From assembly GCF_018918265.1 (NCBI RefSeq), contig NZ_JAHLQC010000003.1, positions 124,001-188,000 of the forward strand: a stretch of 64,000 bases of DNA, read 5' to 3'. This stretch comes from Falcatimonas sp. MSJ-15. GTDB taxonomy: Bacteria > Bacillota > Clostridia > Lachnospirales > Lachnospiraceae. Both the position numbers and the translations under genes were made by a program. Of the stretch, positions 47,165-56,898 are shown one piece after another. The notes below the pieces were generated by a model. It was not told where the DNA came from and did no database searches. It saw only the letters and a program-made list of their open reading frames with translations. How positions within the stretch are numbered: the first letter of the stretch is position 1; each line of letters opens with the position of its first letter.

Positions 47165-47340
47165 TAAAAAGTGAAGAACACAGAACCAGGAATATAGAAA
47201 CAGAAGAAAGTGAAGAACACAGAACTAGGAATACAGAAACAGAAAAAAATGAAGAATATAGAAACAGAAATACAGAAAAAGTGAAGAATATAGAAAAGAA
47301 ACAGTGAGAATACAGAAACAGAAACAGTGAAGAATACAGA
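47165..47340 (+). repeat. Purine-rich tandem repeats after the YbhN-like gene
   Basis: Degenerate units such as GTGAAGAACACAGAACYAGG and AATAYAGAAACAGAA repeat at least five times between the stop codon and the terminator. Confidence 0.8.
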
Positions 47341-47345
47341 AATAG

Positions 47346-47390
47346 AAAAAAGCGTATCAGACAGGGCAGAGTCTAATACGCTTTTTGTTT
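47346..47390 (+). terminator. Terminator after the repeats
   Basis: AAAAAGCGTAT-C-AGAC pairs with GTCT-A-ATACGCTTTTT (47346-47361, 47371-47386), T-rich end. Confidence 0.88.
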
Positions 47391-47681
47391 TTATTCTATT
47401 TTTTAAAATAATATGTGCTTTTATACTTAAAAAATATCTTTAACATATATAGAGTATGATTGGCGATTCACACTCTATTATATAGCTTATGCGTAGTGTG
47501 ATAATATGATACTGATAACTATCATACAGTGCCATATATAAGTATGTGGTGTTTGATATATGACAACTGTATGAATTGGGTATGTGTGTTGTATGGTCAC
47601 TTTATAATACCCTGTAGTTATATATATAAGCTATATATGGTGAACAAATTCGTACATACCAGAATATGGCAGTAACGCAAA
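47391..47681. other. AT-rich gap downstream of the PL11 gene
   Basis: No gene. An imperfect hairpin, CATACAGTGCCATATAT / ATATATGACAACTGTATG (47523-47573), may end the minus-strand lyase transcript though it lacks a clear T run. Confidence 0.4.
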
Positions 47682-50600
47682 TTATTTTGTTGTAACTCGT
47701 ATATTAGTGATAGAAGCATTATTGCTATTCCACCACATATACAGATTGATGTTACCAATGTTTTTGTATTTAGATAAATCAATTGTTACAGTTTTTTCAT
47801 TAGTATAGGAATAATCAGCACTTCCAAGCCAGCTTCCGTCAGTACCTGAAAGGTGGGCAGCACCATTTCCAGTTGACTTTGAAGTAAGGTCGAAAGTTAT
47901 TGCTGTTATTGTCTTTCCGGCTACCGGTGACAGATCAAGTGTTGAACCATTCATTGTAACAACAGTTTCTGAGGCGGAAGCAGAGTTTGAAGATGAAGAA
48001 CTGCTTGAGTTACTGCTGTTTGAACTATTTGAATTATTTGAACTTCCAGATGATGGCGCATCGCAAGTTTCAAATATCCATAACTGATTAGACTGAGCAC
48101 CGTAAGAATACTGCTGAACGTTAGTACCGTCAGTTTTACCATATCCTGCACAGTCAAGACCTTTTGAGTCACCTGTAACTTTAGTTAGAATACCATATTG
48201 GTTATTAGTCTTACTTGTTGCAATCTTGAATAACTGAGGATCAAGATTGTTGGCACTCCAAAGTCCGATATTAGTTCCGTTATCTTTTTTGCCATTAGTA
48301 AGATCAAGCATGTATCCTGTTCCATTCTTAAGAGTAACATATCCGTCACCTTTGTTCTCAAGATACCATCTCTGACCAGTTGCACCAGTACCTTTGCTTA
48401 TCTCAACATTAGCACCGTCAGAACCAGTTGTTCCACCAGCAACCTGAAGATATTTCTGTGCATTAACATTCTTGATATAATACCATCCGTCAGATAATGA
48501 AGCAGCAGTTACTGAAGATGAAGAACTTGAACTGTCTGAGCCTGAATTACCTGAGTTGGAAGAATTGTTATCTGAACTTGAACTGCCTGAATTAGAAGAA
48601 TTATTTCCGGAAGAACTTTCAGAATAACTTGTTTTTTCAAATATCCATAACTGATTAGACTGACTACCATAAGAATACTGCTGAACGTTAGTACCGTCAG
48701 TCTTACCATATCCTGCACAGTCAAGACCTTTTGAGTCACCTGTAACTTTAGTCAGAATACCATATTGATCATTAGTTGAAGATTTGGCAATCTTAAATAA
48801 CTGAGGATCGAGATTGTTGGCACTCCAAAGCTCGATATTAGTTCCATTATCTTTTTTGCCATTAGTAAGATCAAGCATGTATCCTGTTGCATTCTTAAGA
48901 GTAACATATCCGTTACCTTTGTTCTCAAGATACCATTTCTGACCGGCTGCACCTGTACCAGTGCTTATCTCAACATTAGCACCGTCAGAACCTTTGCCAC
49001 CAGCAACCTGAAGATATTTCTGTGCATTAACATTCTTAATATAATACCATCCGTCAGATAATGAGGCAGCAGTTACTGAAGATGAAGAATCTGAACTGCT
49101 TCCTGAATCAGGAACTGTATTTGTAGTATGGCTGCCTACTGTATATACTTTTGGCTGTGAAGGAAGGGCATATCCTGTACCAAGATAGTAATCTGTATAA
49201 GCACCCTGATTATAACCTACATTCTGTGCAGCAACCTGACAACGGTATTGTGTATTGTGCATTAATGTATAGATTCTGTATGATGTAACGTCTGTTGTAC
49301 TATAGATACGAAGAGCATTGCCATCTGTTGTTGGCCAGATGATCTCTTCTCTCCAGTCACCTAAGATATCAGCAGTAAGACAAGTGTTGGCTTTAGTTGT
49401 ATTGTTGGATGTAACTCCTTCACCTGTGAGAATTCTTCCGTTGGTATAATCATCAACATAAGTTCTGTCAAGTGCTTCCTGTTCAAGATCTGCATCCCAG
49501 TATATAGCATAATTCATACCCCACTTAGTGATGTCAGACCATTTGCCGACTTTGTTACCTTTTGCATCATATAGAACTGAATCTGCGTATGAAGCCATCT
49601 CAGCTGTTGAATTACCAGGGATAAAGTTACCGGCGATACAGCGTCCTGTATCGGTAGAAGCTTTTACTCTGAATAATATCTTACCTGTCTTGGCATCCCA
49701 TTCTGCAGAACCATAAGTCTCTTCAAAACAACCCCATACTTCAAGGCCGTCTCTTGTAGGATCAAAATCACTTACATGAATAGCATCACCATGTTTGAGT
49801 CCTGTTGAATATAGACCTTTTCCGTTGTGGTCGATTGTACATGCACCATATACAATCTCATCGTATCCATCACCGTCAACATCAGCAGTAGCAAGATTAT
49901 GGAATCCCTGACCTTTGTAAGCTGAGTTGCCTGATGAATTGCTGTCAAATGTCCAGCGTTTGCTTAATTTTTTGTTTTTTACATCGTAAGCTACAAGGAC
50001 GGATCTTGTATAATAGCCACGACACATAACAACACTAGGTGTCTTGCCATCAAGGTAAGCTACAGTTGCAAGGAAACGGTCAACTCTGTTGCCATAGCTG
50101 TCGCCCCATGAAGATACTTTACCTCTTCCTGGCTCATAGTCGATAGTATCAAGGGCAGCACCTGTTTTACCATCGAATAATGTAAGGTACTCAGGACCGG
50201 ATAAGATATATCCGTTTGAGTTACGGTAATCCTTTGATTTGTCACCGATATATTTGCCTTTGCCGTCTTTTGTTCCATCGGCAGTCTTGCATACCATCTC
50301 GGCATAACCGTCACCATCAAAGTCATATACCATGAATTGTGTATAGTGAGCACCGGCTCTTATATTAACACCAAGATCAATTCTCCAGAGCATAGTTCCG
50401 TCTAACTTGTAGGCGTCAAGATAGACATTACCTGTATACCCTTTTTGTGAATTGTCTTTAGAATTAGATGGATCCCATTTTACGATAATCTCGTATTCAC
50501 CATCACCATCAAGGTCAGCGACACTACAGTCATTAGGTGAGTAAGTGTAAGTCTCACCTGACTTAGTTTTGCCTGAAGCAGGTTTTTGTAATTTGACATC

Positions 50601-51011
50601 CTTATACTGGTTGCCCCATACAGATACTGCATCAGACTGTTCACTTTCTTTGCCATTAACTACAGTTCTTATGTAGTAACTTGAAGAAGTGCTTCCTGAT
50701 TTGTCAAGGAAGTTTGTGCTGTCTGTGATTACACTGCTGTTGATTTTCTTGCCATCACGATATACGTTAAATCCTATGTTAGTAGGATCTGTGCCAAGAT
50801 ATCTCCAGCCGACATACACGCCATCTGTAGTCTTCATGGCAATAAGACCACGATCGAGATATTCAACCTGCCTTGAACCAGAGGCAGCTTCAACTGTGCT
50901 TTGGTTAGTCTTTTTGTCATAGACATACAGAGAAGTTGTGGCAACTGCAACTGCAAGGAGTGCAGCACCCGCTTTCTTTAGAAAGCTGAGCTTCTTTACG
51001 TTTTTTTTCAT
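47682..51011 (-). CDS. Secreted rhamnogalacturonan lyase (PL11) with two RICIN domains
   Basis: 1109 residues. Signal peptide to about 42 (MKKNVKKLSFLKKAGAALLA, AAA-like end VEAAS). Residues ~45-625 are a PL11/YesW-type beta-propeller lyase with many calcium-type DxDGDG loops (ADLDGDGEYEIIVKWD, YDFDGDGYAEMVCKTADGT, DVDGDGYDEIVYG). Two ricin-B/CBM13-like modules (about 649-790 and 837-983), each beginning DGWYYIKNVNAQKYLQV, are separated by Ser-rich linkers. A ~95-residue beta-sandwich module closes the protein. It cleaves the pectin backbone rhamnogalacturonan I by beta-elimination. No cell-wall anchor, so probably released. Confidence 0.92.
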   Translation of the reverse strand: MKKNVKKLSFLKKAGAALLAVAVATTSLYVYDKKTNQSTVEAASGSRQVEYLDRGLIAMKTTDGVYVGWRYLGTDPTNIGFNVYRDGKKINSSVITDSTNFLDKSGSTSSSYYIRTVVNGKESEQSDAVSVWGNQYKDVKLQKPASGKTKSGETYTYSPNDCSVADLDGDGEYEIIVKWDPSNSKDNSQKGYTGNVYLDAYKLDGTMLWRIDLGVNIRAGAHYTQFMVYDFDGDGYAEMVCKTADGTKDGKGKYIGDKSKDYRNSNGYILSGPEYLTLFDGKTGAALDTIDYEPGRGKVSSWGDSYGNRVDRFLATVAYLDGKTPSVVMCRGYYTRSVLVAYDVKNKKLSKRWTFDSNSSGNSAYKGQGFHNLATADVDGDGYDEIVYGACTIDHNGKGLYSTGLKHGDAIHVSDFDPTRDGLEVWGCFEETYGSAEWDAKTGKILFRVKASTDTGRCIAGNFIPGNSTAEMASYADSVLYDAKGNKVGKWSDITKWGMNYAIYWDADLEQEALDRTYVDDYTNGRILTGEGVTSNNTTKANTCLTADILGDWREEIIWPTTDGNALRIYSTTDVTSYRIYTLMHNTQYRCQVAAQNVGYNQGAYTDYYLGTGYALPSQPKVYTVGSHTTNTVPDSGSSSDSSSSVTAASLSDGWYYIKNVNAQKYLQVAGGKGSDGANVEISTGTGAAGQKWYLENKGNGYVTLKNATGYMLDLTNGKKDNGTNIELWSANNLDPQLFKIAKSSTNDQYGILTKVTGDSKGLDCAGYGKTDGTNVQQYSYGSQSNQLWIFEKTSYSESSSGNNSSNSGSSSSDNNSSNSGNSGSDSSSSSSSVTAASLSDGWYYIKNVNAQKYLQVAGGTTGSDGANVEISKGTGATGQRWYLENKGDGYVTLKNGTGYMLDLTNGKKDNGTNIGLWSANNLDPQLFKIATSKTNNQYGILTKVTGDSKGLDCAGYGKTDGTNVQQYSYGAQSNQLWIFETCDAPSSGSSNNSNSSNSSNSSSSSSSNSASASETVVTMNGSTLDLSPVAGKTITAITFDLTSKSTGNGAAHLSGTDGSWLGSADYSYTNEKTVTIDLSKYKNIGNINLYMWWNSNNASITNIRVTTK
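48060..49090 (-). repeat. Near-identical direct duplication of the RICIN module
   Basis: DNA at 48060-48530 and 48625-49090 is almost the same over ~440 bases, including long runs without a mismatch. This points to recent duplication or gene conversion. Confidence 0.85.
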
Positions 51012-51372
51012 AAAACCTCCTTATGAAATATAAAATTAAAAAATCCGAAATAGTTAATTGTATGAATGATCAATGGGGATTTTGTTGAAAATGTACAATT
51101 AATAGGGCGCAATTTTGGACTTTTTTATATTATATAAAACGTAGTACTATTTTACTATAAGGCGAAAGTACCAATAGAACTAGTACGATAGACTTATTTT
51201 TGAAAAATATGTCAAAAAACTGTTTAAAAATATTTAGTTTCTACTGAAATTTTCAGAATAAATACGCAAAAACGGGAAACTAATAAAAAGTTTCCAAACG
51301 AAGAAAATAGGATTTTCAAGCTAAAATCAGGAACTAGGTATGCGAAAATTCAAATATAGACAACTTTTTGTT
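51012..51372. other. Upstream region of the PL11 gene
   Basis: No gene. The lyase RBS is GGAGG at 51017-51013 on the minus strand. Short inverted repeats occur (GGAAACT / AGTTTCC, 51276-51296; GTAGTACTA / TAGAACTAGTAC, about 51142-51190), which could be regulator sites. No promoter was assigned. Confidence 0.4.
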
Positions 51373-51603
51373 TTGAGTGTGGACATAAAAAATATAATAT
51401 GTTACACTTGTTAAGTCGGACGGTGCATTGGATGCACCCTGCAAGGTGTTTTGGATTATTAATGTAAGTAATGGGATTAAAACCATATGATAGATGTGCA
51501 TTTGCAATGTAGAATATACTATAAGTTACATATTGTAATCTGAGATTCCCGGATGGACAGAGATAATTGGCCAGATAAGACATTAATCTTATCTGGTTTT
51601 TTT
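51373..51603 (+). promoter_or_regulatory. Orphan attenuator leader (riboswitch-like) before the MATE gene
   Basis: Promoter TTGAGT (51373-51378), 16-base spacer, TAATAT (51395-51400). The ~195-base leader has a perfect 7-bp hairpin GGTGCAT-TGG-ATGCACC (51422-51438). It ends in an intrinsic terminator CCAGATAAGA / TCTTATCTGG plus seven T (51571-51603), only 23 bases before the start codon. That arrangement is typical of ligand- or protein-sensing attenuators. No known riboswitch consensus was recognised. Confidence 0.6.
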
Positions 51604-51626
51604 ATTAATAATAGGAGGATATGAAA

Positions 51627-52922
51627 ATGAATGTAAAGAAACAGTTTATGAAGTATGTGTCGCTTAATATCCTTGGAATGATAGGATTGTCGTGCTATAT
51701 ACTTGCAGATTCATACTTTATATCAAAAGCACAGGGAGCTAATGGACTTACTGCACTTAATCTTGTACTTCCTTTGTATAATCTGATATTTGCAATAGGT
51801 GCAATGATTGGTGTTGGTTCAGCAATAAGATATTCTGTCGGCAAATCAAAAGGTGATGCAGACAGTGAGAGATATGTATGGAATGCAATTGTATGGAATG
51901 GAATTATTGGAGTTATATTTATCTTAATTGGATTATTTTTAGCAGAGCCACTCTTAAGAATGCTTGGAGCAGATGATGAGATAGTAAAAGTCGGAGTACC
52001 TTATACAAGAATATTTATGATGTTTGCACCAATGTTTATGTGGAATCTTACTGCTAATGCGTATGTAAGAAATGATAATGCACCACATATTGCCATGATA
52101 GCTACACTGTCAAGCAGTCTTTTTAATATAGTATTTGATTATGTGCTTATGTTCCCGCTTGGATTGGGAATGAGAGGTGCAGCGTTAGCAACAGCCTTAT
52201 CACCGGTAATAGGAATTGCAATATGTATGACACATCTTTTATCTAAGAAAAGCAGTGTTAAAGTAAAAGTATGTATGATATCAGTTAAAAAACTTGTCAT
52301 GTCATGTCAGGTTGGTGTATCTGCATTCGTTGCGGAGATATCATCAGGTGTTATAACACTTGTATTTAACTATATTATATTAACACTTACAGGTAATGTC
52401 GGAGTTGCAGCTTATGGAGTTGTTGCTAATGTTGCACTTGTAGTAGTTGCTGTATTTAACGGAATTGCGCAGGGAAGTCAGCCACTTATCAGCAGTTCGT
52501 ATGGAAAAGGTGATGAAAAAGATGTAAAGATACTTCGTAATATGTCACTTATAACAGGTTTTGTATGTGCAATAATTCTCTATACATTCTTATATGTATG
52601 CACTGACAATGTAGTTGCAATATTTAATGGTGAGAATGATATAATGCTTGCAAAATATGCACATGAAGGTGTGAGAATATATTTTATAGGAATATTTTTC
52701 TCCGGACTTAATATAATCGGCAGCAGCTTTTTTAGTGCTGTTGAGAGAGTAAGAGGTGCATTTATAGTATCAATGCTTAGAGGATTTGTCCTTATAATAT
52801 TAAGTGCTTTTATAATGTCAGCACTTCTTAAGATGACAGGAATATGGATGGCTTACGCAGTGGCAGAAGCTATTACCTGTGTTATAATGTTTGCATTTAT
52901 GCGTGAAAAAAAGAAAAATTAG
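51627..52922 (+). CDS. MATE-family efflux transporter
   Basis: 431 residues from ATG 51627, eight bases after AGGAGG (ATG 51621 is too close). Twelve membrane helices; the N-half has ADSYFISKAQGANGLTALNL and the conserved NLTANAYVRNDNAPHIAM region typical of the MATE superfamily. It exports cationic compounds with Na+ or H+ exchange. The preceding leader ends in a terminator, so expression is probably induced by antitermination; the inducer may be the exported compound. Confidence 0.88.
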   Translation: MNVKKQFMKYVSLNILGMIGLSCYILADSYFISKAQGANGLTALNLVLPLYNLIFAIGAMIGVGSAIRYSVGKSKGDADSERYVWNAIVWNGIIGVIFILIGLFLAEPLLRMLGADDEIVKVGVPYTRIFMMFAPMFMWNLTANAYVRNDNAPHIAMIATLSSSLFNIVFDYVLMFPLGLGMRGAALATALSPVIGIAICMTHLLSKKSSVKVKVCMISVKKLVMSCQVGVSAFVAEISSGVITLVFNYIILTLTGNVGVAAYGVVANVALVVVAVFNGIAQGSQPLISSSYGKGDEKDVKILRNMSLITGFVCAIILYTFLYVCTDNVVAIFNGENDIMLAKYAHEGVRIYFIGIFFSGLNIIGSSFFSAVERVRGAFIVSMLRGFVLIILSAFIMSALLKMTGIWMAYAVAEAITCVIMFAFMREKKKN

Positions 52923-52960
52923 AAAACAAAAAATAAAATCCATAAAGCAAAGAAGAAACG

Positions 52961-53033
52961 AAAAATAGCCATGACTTTTGCTATATTTTAATTAAAAAGA
53001 CTAATTAAGTAGCATATAAGCATGGCTATTTTT
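52961..53033. terminator. Bidirectional terminator between MATE and chemoreceptor genes
   Basis: AAAAATAGCCATG pairs with CATGGCTATTTTT (13 bp); an inner stem (GCTAT...TAATTA / TAATTAAGTAGC) fills the loop. The genes on both sides converge on it. Confidence 0.85.
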
Positions 53034-53050
53034 ATTGGATTTTTAGTATA

Positions 53051-55153
53051 TTATTTTTTGTTAAAATAGTTATGTATATATTCCATAATCTCGTGGTTAT
53101 CTTCAGGCATCTGACATCCAACGATAAAAGAGCCTTCGTTGTTAGAACTTCGTATAATGCGGCCTTCAAGAATATTCCTTGTTCCAATGTTAAAATCGTC
53201 AACAGTAACAGATACATGCTCACCTTTGCACTCCTTAAATGCTTCATTATGGCATTTAAAAGAGAAGCCGTTGGCACTTATATTACATAATCTTGCGTCA
53301 TAAGTCTTGTTAGTCTCTTTTATAAGAACTTTACAACTGTTAGAGATATCTATACGAGGATATTTTCTTCTGTTAATAATAGTAGGTTTTGATGCAACAT
53401 AGATTACAAAACGGTGGGAACTTCTATCATCAGCCTTAATAATATCAGCATTTTCAAAGCAATATAGGACATTACCGGCAGTGATTTGTATATTACAAGC
53501 ACAAGGCATACGTTTTACCGGAAGATCTTTTTCAAAAGATATAAGCAGATGATCATTCTCATTAGAGATAATCTCACCATGATATTTATCTTCATCTTTA
53601 GCATCTTTTGTAAATGTTACAAAGGCTTTCATTCCACTTACAAGATCTTCAACACCCATGAAACCACCTGTTCCAAGTTCGCTCATAAGTGCTTCAACAA
53701 CAGTCTCTATGTGATCTATATTAGTAGCAGTTTCAGCATATTTGCTAAGCATAATCTTGGTTGTATCATCAGATGCTTCAATGCATTGAGTCATAGTATC
53801 TACAACTTGTGATACCTGTTCCATATTATTAACAAGATGTGAGTTGGAAGTTTCAACTTCTCTTATAGCAGAATCAATGACATCTATATGATTACCAAGA
53901 AGTGTTGCATCATCAGTAATGGTGCTTACGCTTTTATTGATATCAGTAATCTTTGAGATTGTAACCTGAATAAGCCTGAGTGTCTCTTCCACAGATGAAG
54001 TCATCTTGTCAGAAGTTTCTCCAAGACGAACAAGAGCATTTTTAATCTGACTTGATGAATCTTTAGTATCTGAACTTAATGAACGAATCTCATCAGCTAC
54101 AACAGCAAAGCCTTTACCGGCTTCACCGGCTCTTGCAGCTTCAATAGAAGCATTTAATGCAAGGAGATTAGTCTGTCCGGATATATTCTCAATTGTTGAA
54201 ATCTCAGATTTAACCATCTCGAATTCGGATTGAAATTCTTTTAATACATTCTCGACTTCTATTGAGAGTGCTGACATAGTATTAGTAGTAGTTACAACAC
54301 TTTCAAGTTCGGAATAACTATTTTGGGCATGTTCTCCTGATTCATTAGTGAGTTTAACCATATCAGATATAAGACCTACAACGTTTTGCACTTGTTCATT
54401 GATATCTGTTGTCATATCAAGTGAAGAAGAAGTCTTTTCCTGAAGAACCTGATTATTATCATTAAGTTCATTCATCTTGGTAACGACATTAGTGGCACCA
54501 TCTTTATTCTCGATAGCAAGTTCACGAACAACAGTTACACCATCGACAACAGCATTGCTTGCATTTTTAACCTTAGATACAGTCTTGATAACACGATCAA
54601 GATCAGATTTGATGCTGTCTGTCATTGCACCGTCAGATTCATTAAGATGATTAATTGACAATACATAACAGATATAACACAATACAATGCATGAGAATTG
54701 AAGCTGATAATTCTTAATATCAGCAGCTGATGTCACGCCATTTAGGCATTTGATTATGATGTTTAATATGATACTCATCGAATTGGTTATTGCACAAAAT
54801 ACCATAAAACGTCTGTTTTTATAGATTACAAGCAGACTTGTTACAGGAAAAATATAAGTAAATGCGATTGGTGAATCTGATGTACATATTACAAAAGTAT
54901 AGAATATTCCATAACCAATAGCAAGTGTATGCCTGTAATAGTCTGTTGAAGGTGACTTAAGTTTAAGCATAATCTGACCTGCTATAAAAGGCAGCCAACA
55001 GAGTATCAGAAATACTATATAAAAATTTGAAGGATACAGACCGTCTTTTACATCTGTTCCATAATTAGCAGTTAACAGCAGTGCGAATATAAGCCATATA
55101 TTTCTGGCTCTCTTATTGGCTTTAGCTTTAAAAGCTTTGGCATCATAATTCAT
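53051..55153 (-). CDS. Methyl-accepting chemotaxis protein fused to a C-terminal PilZ domain (paralogue 1)
   Basis: 700 residues. About six hydrophobic segments in residues 15-175 make an all-membrane sensor without a large extracellular loop. A coiled-coil signalling domain has the tip [20 protein letters not shown] near 330-350, which contacts CheA/CheW. From ~590 a PilZ domain shows RRKYPR and NISANG, the RxxxR and (D/N)xSxxG c-di-GMP motifs. This suggests chemotaxis output modulated by c-di-GMP, as in PilZ-chemoreceptors such as Tlp1 of Azospirillum. Close paralogue at 59466. RBS AAGGAGGAG. Confidence 0.88.
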   Translation of the reverse strand: MNYDAKAFKAKANKRARNIWLIFALLLTANYGTDVKDGLYPSNFYIVFLILCWLPFIAGQIMLKLKSPSTDYYRHTLAIGYGIFYTFVICTSDSPIAFTYIFPVTSLLVIYKNRRFMVFCAITNSMSIILNIIIKCLNGVTSAADIKNYQLQFSCIVLCYICYVLSINHLNESDGAMTDSIKSDLDRVIKTVSKVKNASNAVVDGVTVVRELAIENKDGATNVVTKMNELNDNNQVLQEKTSSSLDMTTDINEQVQNVVGLISDMVKLTNESGEHAQNSYSELESVVTTTNTMSALSIEVENVLKEFQSEFEMVKSEISTIENISGQTNLLALNASIEAARAGEAGKGFAVVADEIRSLSSDTKDSSSQIKNALVRLGETSDKMTSSVEETLRLIQVTISKITDINKSVSTITDDATLLGNHIDVIDSAIREVETSNSHLVNNMEQVSQVVDTMTQCIEASDDTTKIMLSKYAETATNIDHIETVVEALMSELGTGGFMGVEDLVSGMKAFVTFTKDAKDEDKYHGEIISNENDHLLISFEKDLPVKRMPCACNIQITAGNVLYCFENADIIKADDRSSHRFVIYVASKPTIINRRKYPRIDISNSCKVLIKETNKTYDARLCNISANGFSFKCHNEAFKECKGEHVSVTVDDFNIGTRNILEGRIIRSSNNEGSFIVGCQMPEDNHEIMEYIHNYFNKK

Positions 55154-55243
55154 AAATACTCCTCCTTGTTGTGATTATAATATATGCAATTACAATTAGC
55201 CGTCATAATATAAAAAGCGTTGCAATTACTATATAGAAGTTTA

Positions 55244-56134
55244 TTAAAAAGTCTTTAAATATTGTGTCATATTATGTATCTCGCATATACTCTCTGGAAT
55301 ATATGGCTCAAACACGCTGAATGCGTGAGTAAGTTTCTTGTTTTTAGGGTAATCTGTAAGTTTGTGAATAATATTATATTTTGTGAGTGCTTTTTCAAAT
55401 CGGATGGTATAATTCCTTAGCATGTCATTGTGGCTTGTAACAAGATAGCATGGTGGAAGCGAGCCGGCAATATCTTTGATATCTGGATTGGTATATGGAG
55501 CGAAAGAACTGCGTTTATAATGTTTTCCATATAAAAAAGACGGAAGAAACATACCTATCTTGTCATATCTTGTTGTATAGAACATCCCACTTATAAGACC
55601 GAGAGCACGGATTTTTAATGATGAAGGACGTACTTTAGCTGCCAAGGCAAGTTTGTCACAGTTTTGCATTGCAACTGTGTATATGGATATACAGGCACCG
55701 CCACTGTCAGCTACCAGATATACCTTATCTTTATCACAGTTATATCTGTCTAATAGATTGTCATTAATATAATCCATAGCTCTTGAGAGATCATCATATT
55801 GTCCAAATGCATCAACATCAGGAACAAGACGATATTCGACACTGAATACTATAAAACCACATTTGCACAGATTAGCACAATAATAGCTGTTGAATTCTTT
55901 GCTGCCAAGAATCATTCCGCCGCCATGGACATTGACAATAACAGGAAGTGCATTATTCTTGTTATTAGCCGGACGATATACATCAATTCTGTGTGCTTTT
56001 TCACCATCACCATAAGGAATATCATGTATAATGGAGACATCTTCAGGCAGTTTCATTAACTCGCTTCGTCTTAATGAAGATTCATTGAACTCCTGACGCT
56101 GCTTATAAAACATATTTCTTAAAAAATTATCCAT
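55244..56134 (-). CDS. Alpha/beta hydrolase, HSL-type esterase
   Basis: 296 residues. The oxyanion motif HGGG is in VNVHGGGMILGS (about 72), the nucleophile elbow reads ADSGGA (Ala where Gly is usual; Ser near 146), the acid is in SHNDMLRNY (about 237), and the catalytic His in LTHAFSVF (about 272). All triad members are present. No signal peptide, hence intracellular. It may deacylate sugars released by the neighbouring secreted enzymes, which is a guess. Confidence 0.82.
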   Translation of the reverse strand: MDNFLRNMFYKQRQEFNESSLRRSELMKLPEDVSIIHDIPYGDGEKAHRIDVYRPANNKNNALPVIVNVHGGGMILGSKEFNSYYCANLCKCGFIVFSVEYRLVPDVDAFGQYDDLSRAMDYINDNLLDRYNCDKDKVYLVADSGGACISIYTVAMQNCDKLALAAKVRPSSLKIRALGLISGMFYTTRYDKIGMFLPSFLYGKHYKRSSFAPYTNPDIKDIAGSLPPCYLVTSHNDMLRNYTIRFEKALTKYNIIHKLTDYPKNKKLTHAFSVFEPYIPESICEIHNMTQYLKTF

Positions 56135-56218
56135 ATAATAAATACCTCATAAAATAAAATATACAATACAAAATATTAATCGTCACGAGATCACAAAATG
56201 TGAACTTAGATAAATCTA

Positions 56219-56434
56219 CATTTAAAAATCTCATAAGGAAGGTTTTCTAAGATTTCGGACAATTGTATGTATCAACGAAAACACGCTTTCGCTAAGTGTC
56301 AATCGTAACGGTACTAAGTTTGTTGGAAGTCTTTGCCTTCCAACGCACTAAGTGCCGACGATTTCCCCATTGTTTTCTTTTGATACATACAATTGTCCGA
56401 AATCCAATATACGTTTTTTAGAGATTTTTAAATG
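56219..56434 (-). repeat. 216-bp palindromic structured repeat, copy 3 (inverted)
   Basis: Same length and same 14-bp ends as copies 1 and 2, but lying on the minus strand. In sense orientation the variable hairpin is GTTGGAAG / CTTCCAAC and the tetraloop GAAA. The arm sequence differs (GATTTCGGACAATTG / CAATTGTCCGAAATC) yet pairs fully. The flank ATACTGGCTTA to its right also adjoins copies 1 and 2. Confidence 0.85.
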
Positions 56435-56496
56435 CAATACTGGCTTACGATATAATATTTTCGCAAATATATATTAGCTTTTGCGAAAGTGTAACT

Positions 56497-56704
56497 GCGA
56501 AACTCAGCGATAACGTAAATCAGATTGGCAGAGTATAAATAGCATCATAAGAAAACAATGTGGTAATCGTCGGCACTTAGTGCGTTTTACACCGTAGGTG
56601 TAGAACAAACTTAGTACCGTTACGATGGACACTTAGCGAGAGCGTGTTTTTGTTGATGCTATTTATACTCGGTCAATCTTGAATATCCCCTATTTGAGTT
56701 TCGC
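56497..56704 (+). repeat. Structured repeat, copy 4 (same core, unrelated arms)
   Basis: The core from AAGAAAACAATGTGG to GCGTGTTTTTGTTGA is shared with the other copies. The arms are different in sequence (GAGTATAAATAGCATCA / TGATGCTATTTATACTC, extended by GCGAAACTCA / TGAGTTTCGC) and it lacks the CATTTAAAAATCTC ends. Variable hairpin TACACC-GTA-GGTGTA; tetraloop GAGA. Confidence 0.85.
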
Positions 56705-56898
56705 TTAGATATATTTTCGAAAAAACTTTCAGAAAGATTATCACAATTGTGACAGTGGATGAGTGTAAGAAATATGAGAGTAAAAGATAAAGAGACAGCG
56801 GATTAGTGCAGGATGTACATAAAATAGTGCAGAATGTATAGAAAATATGTAAAAAATTATGCAAAGTGACATTATCGAATTGTTTCGAAAAATAAATG

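Noticed and set aside
47165-47340. CRISPR-like or coding repeat
   Set aside because: Degenerate purine-rich tandem units with no spacers and no supported reading frame.
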